Source: Vineibacter terrae (GTDB lineage Bacteria > Pseudomonadota > Alphaproteobacteria > Reyranellales > Reyranellaceae). Taken from it: a stretch of 64,000 nucleotides of DNA. The position numbers were made by a program, and so were the translations under genes. The notes under the pieces were generated by a model. It was not told the DNA's origin, did no database searches, and saw nothing but the letters and a program-made list of their open reading frames with translations. The stretch's first letter is position 1. Each line of letters opens with the position of its first letter. Positions 16,932-26,151 of the stretch are shown here, in pieces. Location of the stretch: assembly GCF_008039615.1 (NCBI RefSeq), contig NZ_VDUZ01000004.1:124001-188000 (forward strand), given 5' to 3'.

Positions 16932-17753
16932 ATGCTGGCCCGCCTGGTTGTCGTCATTCGCGAGGTCATCGAAGCGGCCTTGATGATCCCGGCGTCGACG
17001 CGCGCGGCGGCGGGCGTGCTGGCGGCCGGCCTGCTCGTCGCGGCCGCGACGCCGGTGCCGGCCCGGGCCGAGTTCCAGGTTCGCTCGCCGATCGTCACGG
17101 AAGGCGAGATCGAGATCGAGCACAATGGCGCCGTGATCTTCAGCCGCAACAAGGCGACGCGCTGGCGCGAGCAGAGCTACACCAATGAGCTCGCCTACAG
17201 TCCGACGTCGTGGTGGAAGTTCGAGATCGAGACCGAGCTCGGCCACGAGCGCGGCGACAAGCTGCGCTATGAGGCGACGACGCTGGAGAACGTCTTCCAG
17301 CTCACGCCTCAGGGCAAGTACTTCCTCGACGTCGGCTTCTTCATCGAATACTCCAAGGCCGCCCGGCGCGAGGACCAGGACACGGTCAAGCTCGGGCCTG
17401 TCGTGCAGAAGGAGCTGGGCCAGGCGCTCTTCACGGTCAATGCCTTCTTCGAGCGCGCCGTCAGCGGGCCAGGCCCAACCGCGGCCACGGCGTTCGTGCC
17501 CGCCGTCCAGGCCGTCTATCGCCTGCATCCGCTGTTCACGCCGGGCTTCGAGTATTACGGCGAGATCGCCGACATCGGCGATGCCGGCCGGCTGCGGGAC
17601 CAGGAGCACCGCCTGGGCCCGGTGGTGGTGGGCGCCTGGCGCATCGCGGGCGCGACCAAGCTGAAATACGAGCTGGGCTACCTGCTGCCGTTGACGCACG
17701 CCGCCCACGGCGGCGCGCTGCGCTGGAAGCTGGAGCTGGAGTTCCGGCTGTAG
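16932..17753 (+). CDS. Envelope protein fused to an FTR1 permease N-terminal remnant
   Basis: 273 residues. The first ~20 (LARLVVVIREVIEAALMI) are the start of FTR1 iron permeases, whose REXXE helix carries iron, but the protein then jumps to a different signal sequence (VLAAGLLVAAATPVPARAEF). The rest is soluble and beta-rich, containing GEIEIEHNGAVIF and FEIETELGHERGDKLRYEA, and ends in alternating residues (RWKLELEFRL), suggesting an outer-membrane or periplasmic protein. GGGAGGA precedes the ATG. An in-frame internal deletion joining efeU/ftr1 to the next gene is the simplest reading. Iron transport by this product is not expected. Confidence 0.7.
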   Translation: MLARLVVVIREVIEAALMIPASTRAAAGVLAAGLLVAAATPVPARAEFQVRSPIVTEGEIEIEHNGAVIFSRNKATRWREQSYTNELAYSPTSWWKFEIETELGHERGDKLRYEATTLENVFQLTPQGKYFLDVGFFIEYSKAARREDQDTVKLGPVVQKELGQALFTVNAFFERAVSGPGPTAATAFVPAVQAVYRLHPLFTPGFEYYGEIADIGDAGRLRDQEHRLGPVVVGAWRIAGATKLKYELGYLLPLTHAAHGGALRWKLELEFRL

Positions 17754-17810
17754 CCGCGCCCGGGTCAACGCCGCTGCGCGAGTGCACCGTCATCCCGAGC
17801 GAATTTCACC

Positions 17811-17896
17811 GTCATCCCGAGCGCAGCGAGGGATCTCCTGCGAATAGCGCACGGTGCGTCTTCCCGCAGGAGATCCCTCGCTGCGCTCGGGATGAC
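17811..17896. repeat. REP-like palindrome, family 1
   Basis: Inverted repeat beginning GTCATCCCGAGCGCAGCGAG and ending in its reverse complement, with a short GCACGGTGCG core. It lies between convergent genes and can form a long hairpin that may end transcription. A half copy of the end (GTCATCCCGAGCG... beginning at 17789) precedes it. Confidence 0.85.
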
Positions 17897-17912
17897 AGTC
17901 CTGAGAGGGCGT

Positions 17913-19022
17913 CTACTGCAGCGTCCTGCCGTTCTGCGTCACGACATCGAGGAATTGCGAGACCTCGCGGTTGAGGAAATCGATATCGGCCGGCAGCAGC
18001 CCGCCGGCGGCGGCATGGCCGGTCACGGTGCCGGGGCTGATGGTGATCGCACGCACGTCGCGGATGTGGCGCGCCGCGTCCTGCGGCTCGTACTCGGGAT
18101 TCAGCAGGTCCTTGGTCCCGGTCATGATCAGGGTCTTGGCCTTGATCGCGCGCAGCGCCTTGATGATGTCGCCGTTGAAGCCGGGCGTCGTGCCGAGATC
18201 GTGCCGCTCGTAGGCCCAGGTCTGGTAGATCCAGTCGTTGGCGTCGAACAGCTTGATCTGCGCCGTCTCCTGCTGCTGCAGCCAGGGCAGCACGTCCAGC
18301 GGGTTCTGGAATTGGTCGCGATACATCTCGGGGCTGCGTGCCGACAGGAACCCCAGGATGTCGCGCCACAGGCGGATACCCTGCTCGGGCGGCGCGCTGT
18401 AGTCGCCGTTCTTCCAGGCCGGGTCGAGCATGATCGCCTTGCGGCTGGCTTCCATCACCACGACGGACCAGGCCGGCGTCTTCGCCAGCGGCACCAGGGC
18501 GACGAGCGAGTCCATGAAATCCGGCTGGCTCACGCCCCATTGCAGCACCTGCATGCCGCCCATCGACGGGCCGACCACCGCCACGACGTGATCGATGCCG
18601 AGCTGATCCGTCAGCAGCTTGTGCTGCGAGCTCACCATGTCGCGGATCAGGAACTTCGGGAACGCCATGCGCGGCTGCGCCGTCGAGTTCGAGGGCGAGG
18701 TCGTCAGCCCATTGCCGATCGCGTCGGTGCAGATGATGAAGTACTTGTCCGTGTCGAGCGCCTTGCCGGGGCCGATGAGGAAATCGAGCCGGTGATGGTT
18801 GCCGCTGATGGCGGTAACCATCAGGATGGCGTTCGATTTCTTCTCGTTGAGCTTGCCGTGCGTGACATAGGAGATCGCGAAGTCCTTGATCACGTCGCCG
18901 GATTCGAGCTTCAGGTCCCCGATCTTGTAGAGCTGATGCGGCGGTTGGTTGGGGCCATGGGCGAGCGCCGGCGTCGCCGCCAGCAGCGCCGCGAGCGCGA
19001 TAGCGCGTATGGCTGTGAGCAT
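17913..19022 (-). CDS. Secreted alpha/beta hydrolase, MetX-like
   Basis: 369 residues. A signal peptide (LTAIRAIALAALLAATPALA) precedes a fold like homoserine O-acetyltransferase: AISYVTHGKLNEKKSNAILM, the GPSMGGMQVLQWG nucleophile elbow (Ser), KTLIMTGTKDLLNPEYE (Asp) and TVTGHAAAGG (His). True MetX enzymes are cytoplasmic, so the exported form points to a periplasmic hydrolase or acyltransferase of unknown substrate. GGGAGG precedes the ATG at 19022. It runs the same way as the DUF1254 gene upstream but 180 bp apart. Confidence 0.8.
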   Translation of the reverse strand: MLTAIRAIALAALLAATPALAHGPNQPPHQLYKIGDLKLESGDVIKDFAISYVTHGKLNEKKSNAILMVTAISGNHHRLDFLIGPGKALDTDKYFIICTDAIGNGLTTSPSNSTAQPRMAFPKFLIRDMVSSQHKLLTDQLGIDHVVAVVGPSMGGMQVLQWGVSQPDFMDSLVALVPLAKTPAWSVVVMEASRKAIMLDPAWKNGDYSAPPEQGIRLWRDILGFLSARSPEMYRDQFQNPLDVLPWLQQQETAQIKLFDANDWIYQTWAYERHDLGTTPGFNGDIIKALRAIKAKTLIMTGTKDLLNPEYEPQDAARHIRDVRAITISPGTVTGHAAAGGLLPADIDFLNREVSQFLDVVTQNGRTLQ

Positions 19023-19203
19023 GATCGTTGCCTCCCGGTTCGCTCTGTTGCGGAGCATGTTGAAGCCAGGTTCGGGCTGCGATCATAATCCGTGCGGCGC
19101 CGCGCGGATACGGAGTTGCCGCCGCCGGGCGACAACTCCGGGTCCGCTGAAAGCAACGAGAGACATCCTGCCGGTCGCCAGCTCATTCGACCGGCGCCGT
19201 CGA

Positions 19204-20631
19204 TCACGCCTTCTGCACCGGCGGGATGGTCCAGGTGCCGTCGATGATCGATGGGTCGGCCTCGCTCGGCTGGTACATGCGCAGCATGAGGATGAACTTG
19301 CCGGCAGGGGCTGGAAGCCAGTTGGCCTCCTTGTCGGCCCCGGGCGAGTCCTTCTGGATGTAGAGGTCGACCGAGCCGTCGGGATTTGCCTTGAGGTCCT
19401 GCCGGGCGCTGATCGAGTAGCGGTTGAGCGGGTTCGGCACGAAGAAGTAGTTGCCGTCGTACATCGTGAGAGACCAGAAGCCTTCGGCGGGAGGCAGCTG
19501 GCCCTTGGCAAATCGCATGACGTACTTGTGGGCGCCGTCGTACGCCCGGCCTTCATTGTCCTTCTGCGACGTCGGGTAGACGGCGTCCTGCGGCCGGTTG
19601 GCGCCAAGCCCGATCGCCGTGATCAGCGCCCGCATGAGATAGTCGGTGCCGTAGATGCCGGTCTTGGTCGTGTAGGCCCAGCCGTTGATATCCTTGATGT
19701 CCTTGTTGATCTTGAACTGGATCATGATGCGGTCGACAGCGATTTCCGGAATGCGCTTGATGAAGTCGGCGCGCAGCTTGCTGCTGTCGAAGTCCTTGCC
19801 GGGCACGAGCCCGATCCGGGCGAACTTGGCCAGCGCTGGCGCATCGGCCGCGGACGGCGGATTGGTCTTCATGAGCTGGGCGAGGAGGCTGAAATACGCC
19901 ACCGCGTCCATGCGATTGACCTGCTCGCGCACCGCCGTCTTCATGTCGATCGCGGGATCGACCTTGCCCGGAGGCGGGGTATAGGGCTTGCCGTAGGCGC
20001 TCAGCGGCACGAGCTTGAACTGGTCCTGCAGCGCGTGCACGGCAGCGTAGTCTTCCTTTGTGCCGGTGCAGTAGATCCGGCCCAGCAGCCATACCATGCT
20101 GGTGGGCGATTTCAGCTGCTTGACGCCGCTGGGCAGCGTGCCGCTCCAGCCTGGCCCGGTGATCGCGTATGTCTGCGGACCGGTCCCGGTCGTGCGCTTG
20201 CCGGGCACCTGGAACACGGTGGTCCAGCCGTCGAGCATCGGCGCCAGGAAGTAGCGATCCTTCATGTCCGGGATGCTCAGCACCCACGGCTCGTTGCCGA
20301 CATCGAAGAACGACGTCGTGTAGAGCGTGTCGGCATTGGGCGCCGTCACGTCGCGGAACGAGGCATCGGGATACTGGCGCAGCTTGATGATATGGCCCAT
20401 CGGCCCGCGCGTTCCCTCGACGGCCGCCACGTTCGTCATGACCCTGCGGGTCATTTCCATCGTCACCAGCGGGTAGCCGTAGATGTAGGCGTCGGTGGCC
20501 AGCCAGAAATCCTCCAGCCCTTCGGCAAGGCCGAGGAAGGAACCGAGCTCGGCCCGGCTCGGGGTGGCAAGCGCGGTGCCGGCCAGCAGGCTGGCGCAGC
20601 CCCAGATCGCGTCGCGTCGCTTGATATGCAT
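19204..20631 (-). CDS. DUF1254/DUF1214 domain protein
   Basis: 475 residues. Signal peptide (CASLLAGTALATPSRA), then DUF1254 (YIYGYPLVTMEMTRRVMTN, APNADTLYTTSFFDVGNEPW) and C-terminal DUF1214 (FWSLTMYDGNYFFVPNPLN, LPAPAGKFILMLRMYQPSEA). These exported proteins are widespread and poorly understood; some are suggested to act on lipids or polymers. The length is normal. It is followed closely on the same strand by the MetX-like hydrolase and preceded by another exported protein, so the three may form a loose set. Confidence 0.88.
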   Translation of the reverse strand: MHIKRRDAIWGCASLLAGTALATPSRAELGSFLGLAEGLEDFWLATDAYIYGYPLVTMEMTRRVMTNVAAVEGTRGPMGHIIKLRQYPDASFRDVTAPNADTLYTTSFFDVGNEPWVLSIPDMKDRYFLAPMLDGWTTVFQVPGKRTTGTGPQTYAITGPGWSGTLPSGVKQLKSPTSMVWLLGRIYCTGTKEDYAAVHALQDQFKLVPLSAYGKPYTPPPGKVDPAIDMKTAVREQVNRMDAVAYFSLLAQLMKTNPPSAADAPALAKFARIGLVPGKDFDSSKLRADFIKRIPEIAVDRIMIQFKINKDIKDINGWAYTTKTGIYGTDYLMRALITAIGLGANRPQDAVYPTSQKDNEGRAYDGAHKYVMRFAKGQLPPAEGFWSLTMYDGNYFFVPNPLNRYSISARQDLKANPDGSVDLYIQKDSPGADKEANWLPAPAGKFILMLRMYQPSEADPSIIDGTWTIPPVQKA

Positions 20632-20676
20632 TGTGGCGGTTTCCTTCAGGCGTGGATCGTATCGGGTGGTGACGGT

Positions 20677-21366
20677 CTAGTAGCAGGGCGGATAGGGGTA
20701 GTAGCCGCACGGCGGCCGATGGTACGGATCGTATGGCGGGTACCCGTAGGGGTGATACGCGGCCGCGGCCGCTGCGCCTCTGTACCAGGCGCCGCGCAAG
20801 GCGGTGCGGCGGGCAGCGCCGGCGAACGACAGCGGTGTCCAGGGCCGGCCGATGATGTCGATGAAGATCGAAGCCGGCCCGTCGGCGCCGGCAAGATCGC
20901 CCTCGAGGACCTGCACATCGAAGGTCAGTCTGTCGCCGTCGAGCTTCGGGTTCTTGAGCACGACCACGGAGTCGCGGATGACGGATCCGTCCCGGCTGAA
21001 GGCCGATACGGTTGCGTTGGGCGGATCCTTGGCGAAGCTGTCCTTGTCCTCGTTGGCCGGCGACCACTCTTCCAGCACGTGCGCGGTGAGCGCGTGCCCC
21101 GCGGCACGCACCGGCCGGTCGGCGAACAGAATGGAATTCGGCGCAACCCCGGAGAGCACCAATTTGTCGCCCTGCAGGGTTGCGCCGCGGGCGTTCATGA
21201 CAATCAACGTCTGGTAGACGTGCGGCCCGCTTGTCTGTCCGATCGATTTCTGCAGCGGCACGTGAGGGGGAGGAGGGGTGCCTGCGGTGGCTTGGGCCCA
21301 CGCCATGGCCGGCATACAAAGAAGGCCCACGATTGCCGCGAGCCAGGCGGCGCGTCGCGTTCCCAT
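20677..21366 (-). CDS. Exported hypothetical protein with Tyr/Pro-rich tail
   Basis: 229 residues. Signal peptide (AAIVGLLCMPAMAWAQA), central beta-rich domain (VYQTLIVMNARGATLQGDKL, FADRPVRAAGHALTAHVLEEW, IFIDIIGRPWTPLSFAGAARR) and a tail rich in Tyr, Pro and Gly ending in PYPPCY. The ATG at 21366 is chosen because the signal peptide follows it; the longer frame is implausible. It lies 45 bases before the DUF1254 gene in the same direction, so they are probably co-expressed. No function recognised. Confidence 0.75.
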   Translation of the reverse strand: MGTRRAAWLAAIVGLLCMPAMAWAQATAGTPPPPHVPLQKSIGQTSGPHVYQTLIVMNARGATLQGDKLVLSGVAPNSILFADRPVRAAGHALTAHVLEEWSPANEDKDSFAKDPPNATVSAFSRDGSVIRDSVVVLKNPKLDGDRLTFDVQVLEGDLAGADGPASIFIDIIGRPWTPLSFAGAARRTALRGAWYRGAAAAAAYHPYGYPPYDPYHRPPCGYYPYPPCY

Positions 21367-21735
21367 GGCAGCATCTCCTCTTGTGCCCACGCAGCGGCGC
21401 GGCCGCCGGCCGTGATCGGCGAAGGGCGTCGCGGATCCATCCACCGACCCGCTCTCACACCGCATTCGTGGCAAGACGAACTCCCCCGCGGCGTCAGCTC
21501 GACAACCGCAACTCATCCCATGATTGCATGCGGCGCGGGGCCGGCACTATCCATTTTCCGCACGACTTGCGGGCGCGTCTGCCGGCCTGATCCTTTCTCT
21601 TCTTGAAGATTGCGCAGAAGGAACGATGCCCAGCCGCGATCCGCGGCCGCGGGCATGCTATCCTGCCTTTCGCGGCATCCGCTGCGGCCGGGCCGGGCGA
21701 TGCCTCATCGTGTTGCCGGCGCGAGGAGCCTTCCC
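21367..21735. other. Divergent intergenic region
   Basis: Separates the exported-protein gene from the amidohydrolase; it should hold promoters for both. Apart from the ribosome site GAGGAG before 21736, I see no clear operator or repeat. Confidence 0.5.
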
Positions 21736-22608
21736 ATGAACGTCAACGACCTGATCGCGATCGACGTGCACACCCACGCCGAGGTGTCTTCCCGACAGCC
21801 GGCCGACGTGCTGTGGCAGCCCTTCGAGGAGGCCGCCAATGTCTATTTCAAGGCCGGCAAGCGGCCGACGATCGAGGACACCATCGCCTACTACCGCGAG
21901 CGCAGGATCGGGCTGGTGATGTTCACGGTCGATTCGGAATTCCAGATCGGGGCCCGGCGGATATCGAACGAGGAGGTGGCCGAGGCCGCCGCCAACAATC
22001 GCGACATCATGATCGCCTTCGCCAGCATCGATCCGCACAAGGGCCGCATGGGCGTGCGCGAGGCGCGCGAGCTGATCAAGTCAGGCCTGGTCAAGGGGTT
22101 CAAGTTCCATCCCACCGTGCAGGGCTTCTTCCCCGACGACCGCATCGCCTATCCGCTCTACGAGGTGATCGCCGAGCACAAGCTGGCCGCGATCTTCCAT
22201 AGCGGCCATTCCGGCATCGGCACCGGCATGCCCGGCGGCGGCGGGCTGCGGCTGAAATACTCCAACCCCATCCATCTCGACGACGTGGCGGTCGACTTCC
22301 CCGACATGACCATCATCATCGCCCACCCGTCGTGGCCGTGGCAGGACGAGGCGCTGTCGGTGTGCCTGCACAAGCCCAATGTCTACATCGATCTCTCCGG
22401 CTGGTCGCCGAAGTACTTCCCGGCGCAGCTCGTGCAGTACGCCAACGGCCAGCTCAGGAACAAGGTGCTGTTCGGCTCGGACTATCCGCTGATCACGCCG
22501 GACCGCTGGATGCGCGATTTCAAGGACGCGGGCTTCAAGCCCGAGGTCCACGACCTGATCCTCAAGCAGAACGCCATCCGGGCGCTGAAGCTCGCCCAGC
22601 CGGCGTGA
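21736..22608 (+). CDS. Amidohydrolase 2 family metal-dependent hydrolase
   Basis: 290 residues. The HxH metal motif at the start (AIDVHTHAEVS), the loop FKFHPTVQGFFP, IFHSGHSGIG, IIAHPSWPW and LFGSDYPLITP mark a TIM-barrel amidohydrolase (PF04909) related to ACMSD and 4-oxalomesaconate hydratase-type decarboxylases. Such enzymes often act on aromatic ring-fission products. AGGAG lies 6 bases ahead of the ATG. It stands alone, followed by a REP palindrome. The substrate is unknown. Confidence 0.85.
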   Translation: MNVNDLIAIDVHTHAEVSSRQPADVLWQPFEEAANVYFKAGKRPTIEDTIAYYRERRIGLVMFTVDSEFQIGARRISNEEVAEAAANNRDIMIAFASIDPHKGRMGVREARELIKSGLVKGFKFHPTVQGFFPDDRIAYPLYEVIAEHKLAAIFHSGHSGIGTGMPGGGGLRLKYSNPIHLDDVAVDFPDMTIIIAHPSWPWQDEALSVCLHKPNVYIDLSGWSPKYFPAQLVQYANGQLRNKVLFGSDYPLITPDRWMRDFKDAGFKPEVHDLILKQNAIRALKLAQPA

Positions 22609-22628
22609 GGCGGCGCCGCCGCCTCACT

Positions 22629-22713
22629 GTCATCCCGAGCGCAGCGAGGGATCTCCTGGGAAGGACGCACGGTGCGCCGTTCGCGGGAGATCCCTCGCTG
22701 CGCTCGGGATGAC
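22629..22713. repeat. REP-like palindrome, family 1
   Basis: Inverted repeat with ends GTCATCCCGAGCGCAGCGAG and its complement, just after the amidohydrolase stop. Same family as 17811-17896; probably terminator-like. Confidence 0.85.
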
Positions 22714-22766
22714 AGAAGGGCGCGACGACAGAAGGGCGCGATGACAGATTGCGGCGAAGCCTGCCC

Positions 22767-22797
22767 TTGACCTTCCCACGGTGGGAAGCCCCACATG
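22767..22797 (+). promoter_or_regulatory. CueR-type copper operator-promoter
   Basis: -35 TTGACC (22767-22772) overlaps the dyad CTTCCCAC-G-GTGGGAAG (22772-22788), with the weak -10 about 19 bases on. This is the layout of CueR/HmrR-controlled copA promoters. No cueR gene is in the window. Confidence 0.8.
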
Positions 22798-22830
22798 GGC
22801 GACGTCACTGATGTTCCTGGGAGTAAGATC

Positions 22831-23034
22831 ATGCATCGCTACGCCGTTCCCTCCATGACCTGCGGCCATTGCGCCGGGACGATCGAGAGGGCCGTGAAGG
22901 GCGTCGATCCGCAGGCCACGGTCAAGATCAACCTTGCCGCCAAGGAGGTCACCATCCAGAGCACGGCCGACGATGCGCGGCTGGCGGCGGCCATCCGTGA
23001 TGCCGGCTACGAGAGCCAGCGCCTCGGCACCTGA
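22831..23034 (+). CDS. copZ: CopZ-like copper chaperone (HMA domain)
   Basis: 67 residues, one heavy-metal-associated domain. YAVPSMTCGHCAGTIERAVK contains the Cu(I)-binding MTCGHC; the end AAIRDAGYESQRLGT is typical. It delivers Cu(I) in the cytoplasm to the ATPase encoded 76 bases downstream. The ATG at 22831 is preferred over an earlier in-frame one because GGGAGT precedes it and the fold begins there. Copper control comes from the CueR-type promoter just upstream. Confidence 0.9.
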   Translation: MHRYAVPSMTCGHCAGTIERAVKGVDPQATVKINLAAKEVTIQSTADDARLAAAIRDAGYESQRLGT

Positions 23035-23110
23035 TCTTGGCTCGCGCCGGCCTGGGCGGCCTTGACGCCGCTCAAGGCCGGGGCGAGCGGCACCCGTTAG
23101 GAGCGCAATC

Positions 23111-25348
23111 ATGCCGAGCGATCATCGCGCGCACGATCATGCGCATCACCACCATCATCATGCCGCGCACGGCCACCACGACCAGGGTGCGCCCCCGGCG
23201 TCGACCGCGGAGGTGCCGGCAGGCACCATCTACACCTGCCCGATGCATCCCGAGATCCGGCAGGTCGGCCCCGGCAGCTGCCCGATCTGCGGCATGGCGC
23301 TGGAGCCGGTGCTGGCCTCGCTTGACGAGGGGCCGAGCGCCGAGCTCCTCGACATGCGCCGCCGGCTGTGGATCGGCGCCGTGCTGACGCTGCCGGTGTT
23401 CATCCTGGAGATGGGGGGACACCTCACCGGGCTGGCGCACATGGTCGGCCAGGCGACCTCGAGCTGGATCCAGCTCGTGCTGGCCACGCCGGTGGTGCTG
23501 TGGGCGGGCTGGCCGTTCTTCGTGCGCGGCTGGCAGTCGGTCGTCGCGCGCTCGCTGAACATGTTCACGCTGATCGCGATGGGCACTGGGGTCGCCTGGC
23601 TCTACAGCATCGTCGCGACCCTGGCGCCGGGCATCTTCCCGGCCGCCTTCCGCGGCCATGACGGCGCGGTCGCGGTGTATTTCGAGGCCGCCGCCGTGAT
23701 CACCGTCCTGGTGCTGGTCGGCCAGGTGCTGGAGCTGAAGGCGCGCGAGCAGACCTCGGGCGCGATCAAGGCGCTGCTGCGGCTGGCGCCGGCCACGGCG
23801 CGGCGCCTGGGCGACGGCGATAGCGAGGAGGAGGTGTCGCTCGACCAGGTCAAGGTCGGCGACCGCTTGCGCGTGCGCCCCGGCGACAAGGTGCCGCTGG
23901 ATGGCATTGTCATCGACGGCCGCTCCAATGTCGACGAGTCGATGGTCACGGGCGAGCCGCTGGCGGTGCAGAAGGCGGCTGGCGCCAAGGTGATCGGCGG
24001 CACGCTGAACGGGCAGGGTGCCTTCGTGATGCAGGCGCAGAAGGTAGGCCGCGACACGATGCTGGCGCAGATCGTGCAGATGGTGGCGCAGGCGCAGCGC
24101 TCGCGCGCGCCCATCCAGCGCCTGGCCGACACCGTGTCGGCATGGTTCGTGCCGGCCGTGATCGCCGTCGCCGTCCTGGCTTTCGTCGCCTGGGCGGTAT
24201 GGGGGCCGCAGCCGCCGCTGGGCTACGCGCTGGTCGCCGCGGTGAGCGTGCTGATCATCGCCTGCCCCTGCGCGCTGGGGCTGGCGACGCCGATGTCGAT
24301 CATGGTCGGCGTCGGGCGCGGCGCCAAGGCCGGCGTGCTGATCAAGAACGCCGAAGCGCTGGAGCGGCTGGAGAAGGTCGACACGGTCGTCGTCGACAAG
24401 ACCGGCACCCTGACCGAGGGCAAGCCGAAGGTGACGTCCATCCGTGTCGAGCCGGGGTTCGACGAGGCCGAGATGCTGCGGCTGTCGGCCAGCCTCGAGG
24501 CCGCCAGCGAGCATCCCCTGGCGGCCGCGGTGGTCGACGCGGCCAAGGCCCGCGCGATCGCGTTGGCGCCGGCGAGCGACTTCGAGTCAGTCACGGGCAA
24601 GGGCGTGATGGGCACGGTAGCCGGCCATAGGGTCGCGCTGGGCAGCGCCCGGTTCCTTGCGGAGCTGGGCGCGGAGATTGCCGGCGTGCAGGCCCAGGCC
24701 GACCGGCAGCGCAGCGAGGGCGCCACCGTGATCTTCGCGGCCATCGACGGCAAGGCCGCCGGCGTGATCGCGATCACCGACCCGATCAAGGCCACGACGC
24801 CGGCCGCGATCGAGGCGCTCCACGCGCAAGGCATCCGCGTCATCATGCTGACCGGCGACAACCGCACCACGGCCGAGGCCGTGGCGCGCAGGCTGGGCAT
24901 CGACGAGGTGCGGGCCGAGGTGCTGCCCGAGCAGAAGGGCGCCATCGTGGCGCAGCTGCGCAGCGCCGGCCGTGTCGTGGCGATGGCCGGGGACGGCGTG
25001 AACGATGCGCCGGGGCTGGCGGCCGCCGATGTCGGCGTCGCGATGGGCACCGGCACCGACGTCGCCATCGAGAGCGCTGGCGTCACGCTGCTGCGCGGCG
25101 ACCTGCAGGGCCTCGTGCAGGCAAGGCGCCTGTCGCAGGCCGCCATGGGCAACATCCGCCAGAACCTGTTCCTGGCCTTCGTCTACAACGCCGCCGGCGT
25201 GCCCATCGCGGCCGGCGTGCTCTACCCGGTCTTCGGCCTCCTGCTGTCGCCGATCATCGCCGCCGCGGCGATGGCGCTGTCATCCGTGAGCGTCATCGCC
25301 AATGCCCTGCGCCTGCGCAACTTCCGCCTCTCCACGCAAGGACGATGA
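23111..25348 (+). CDS. copA: Copper-exporting P1B-type ATPase
   Basis: 745 residues. A His-rich N-terminus (residues 4-25), then a heavy-metal-binding segment ([10 protein letters not shown]... CPICGM) replacing the usual HMA domain, eight helices, the CPC metal motif at 385-387 ([13 protein letters not shown]), the phosphorylated Asp429 in [17 protein letters not shown], and the hinge [13 protein letters not shown]. Transports Cu(I) out of the cytoplasm using ATP. Follows copZ in an operon under the CueR-type promoter. The His-rich end is like CopB-type pumps, but the CPC motif favours Cu(I). Confidence 0.93.
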   Translation: MPSDHRAHDHAHHHHHHAAHGHHDQGAPPASTAEVPAGTIYTCPMHPEIRQVGPGSCPICGMALEPVLASLDEGPSAELLDMRRRLWIGAVLTLPVFILEMGGHLTGLAHMVGQATSSWIQLVLATPVVLWAGWPFFVRGWQSVVARSLNMFTLIAMGTGVAWLYSIVATLAPGIFPAAFRGHDGAVAVYFEAAAVITVLVLVGQVLELKAREQTSGAIKALLRLAPATARRLGDGDSEEEVSLDQVKVGDRLRVRPGDKVPLDGIVIDGRSNVDESMVTGEPLAVQKAAGAKVIGGTLNGQGAFVMQAQKVGRDTMLAQIVQMVAQAQRSRAPIQRLADTVSAWFVPAVIAVAVLAFVAWAVWGPQPPLGYALVAAVSVLIIACPCALGLATPMSIMVGVGRGAKAGVLIKNAEALERLEKVDTVVVDKTGTLTEGKPKVTSIRVEPGFDEAEMLRLSASLEAASEHPLAAAVVDAAKARAIALAPASDFESVTGKGVMGTVAGHRVALGSARFLAELGAEIAGVQAQADRQRSEGATVIFAAIDGKAAGVIAITDPIKATTPAAIEALHAQGIRVIMLTGDNRTTAEAVARRLGIDEVRAEVLPEQKGAIVAQLRSAGRVVAMAGDGVNDAPGLAAADVGVAMGTGTDVAIESAGVTLLRGDLQGLVQARRLSQAAMGNIRQNLFLAFVYNAAGVPIAAGVLYPVFGLLLSPIIAAAAMALSSVSVIANALRLRNFRLSTQGR

Positions 25349-25506
25349 GAGGGAGGGGCCGATGCCGAAGACATTCGATGAGGGATAAGGAGGACCGGAC
25401 TCTGTTCGCCGGAACGGCGCAATCGTTGGCTGGTCGCGCCGCACCCATGGGGCACAATTCGCTCGGTCGCGGTTGACTGAAAGTAGCCCATAGGATACGA
25501 TCCACC

Positions 25507-25800
25507 ATGATCGAAGTCCGCAAGACCGACGAGTTCGCGCAATGGCTCGATGGTCTTCGTGATGGCGACGCCCGCGCCAAGATCGATGCTCGCCTGTTGC
25601 GTCTCTCATTGGGCAATCCGGGCGACGTCAAGAGCGTTGGCGGGCGGGTATCAGAAGTGCGGGTCGATCACGGTCCTGGATACCGCGTATATTTCACACG
25701 GCGGGGCATGAAGATCGTGGTCCTGCTATGTGGCGGCGACAAGCGCACGCAGGCCGCGGATATCAAGCGGGCACGGGACATGGTTGCTCGATTGGATTGA
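25507..25800 (+). CDS. RelE/HigB-type toxin (addiction module killer)
   Basis: 97 residues: IEVRKTDEFAQWLDGLRDGD, SVGGRVSEVRVDHGPGYRVY and LLCGGDKRTQAADIKRA are the signature of the phage Gp49-like/HigB killer family, which cuts mRNA at the ribosome. The antitoxin follows 12 bases downstream on the same strand. Complete, with no sign of decay. Confidence 0.9.
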   Translation: MIEVRKTDEFAQWLDGLRDGDARAKIDARLLRLSLGNPGDVKSVGGRVSEVRVDHGPGYRVYFTRRGMKIVVLLCGGDKRTQAADIKRARDMVARLD

Positions 25801-25812
25801 AGAGGCGAAGTC

Positions 25813-26103
25813 ATGAAGGGAAAGATCAAGACGACCCCGTTCGATCCGGCGGAGCATCTCAAGACACCAGGAGAGATGGCGGTTTTCCTGTCGGAAGCGC
25901 TGGAAACGGGCGATACCGCGGTCATCGCTGCGGCTCTTGGTGTTGTTGCAAGAGCCAGGGGAATGCGAGAGATCGCGGAGAAATCCGGGCTATCGCGAGA
26001 AAGCCTGTACAAGGCTCTGCGTCAGGATGGAAACCCCGAACTGGCCACGACGATCAAGGTCGTTCAAGCGTTGGGGATGAAGTTGATGGCGAAGGCGGCA
26101 TAG
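25813..26103 (+). CDS. HigA-type antidote protein
   Basis: 96 residues: FDPAEHLKTPGEMAVFLSEA, the helix-turn-helix MREIAEKSGLSRESLYKALR and ATTIKVVQALGMKLMAKAA. It neutralises the killer protein encoded just upstream and probably represses the operon. The toxin-first order is typical of HigBA-like modules. GAGGCGA precedes the ATG. Confidence 0.9.
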   Translation: MKGKIKTTPFDPAEHLKTPGEMAVFLSEALETGDTAVIAAALGVVARARGMREIAEKSGLSRESLYKALRQDGNPELATTIKVVQALGMKLMAKAA

Positions 26104-26151
26104 AGAGAGGCTGATCGCCTCGCTCCGCTGTCGCCGGGCGAGGGGGCTTCC

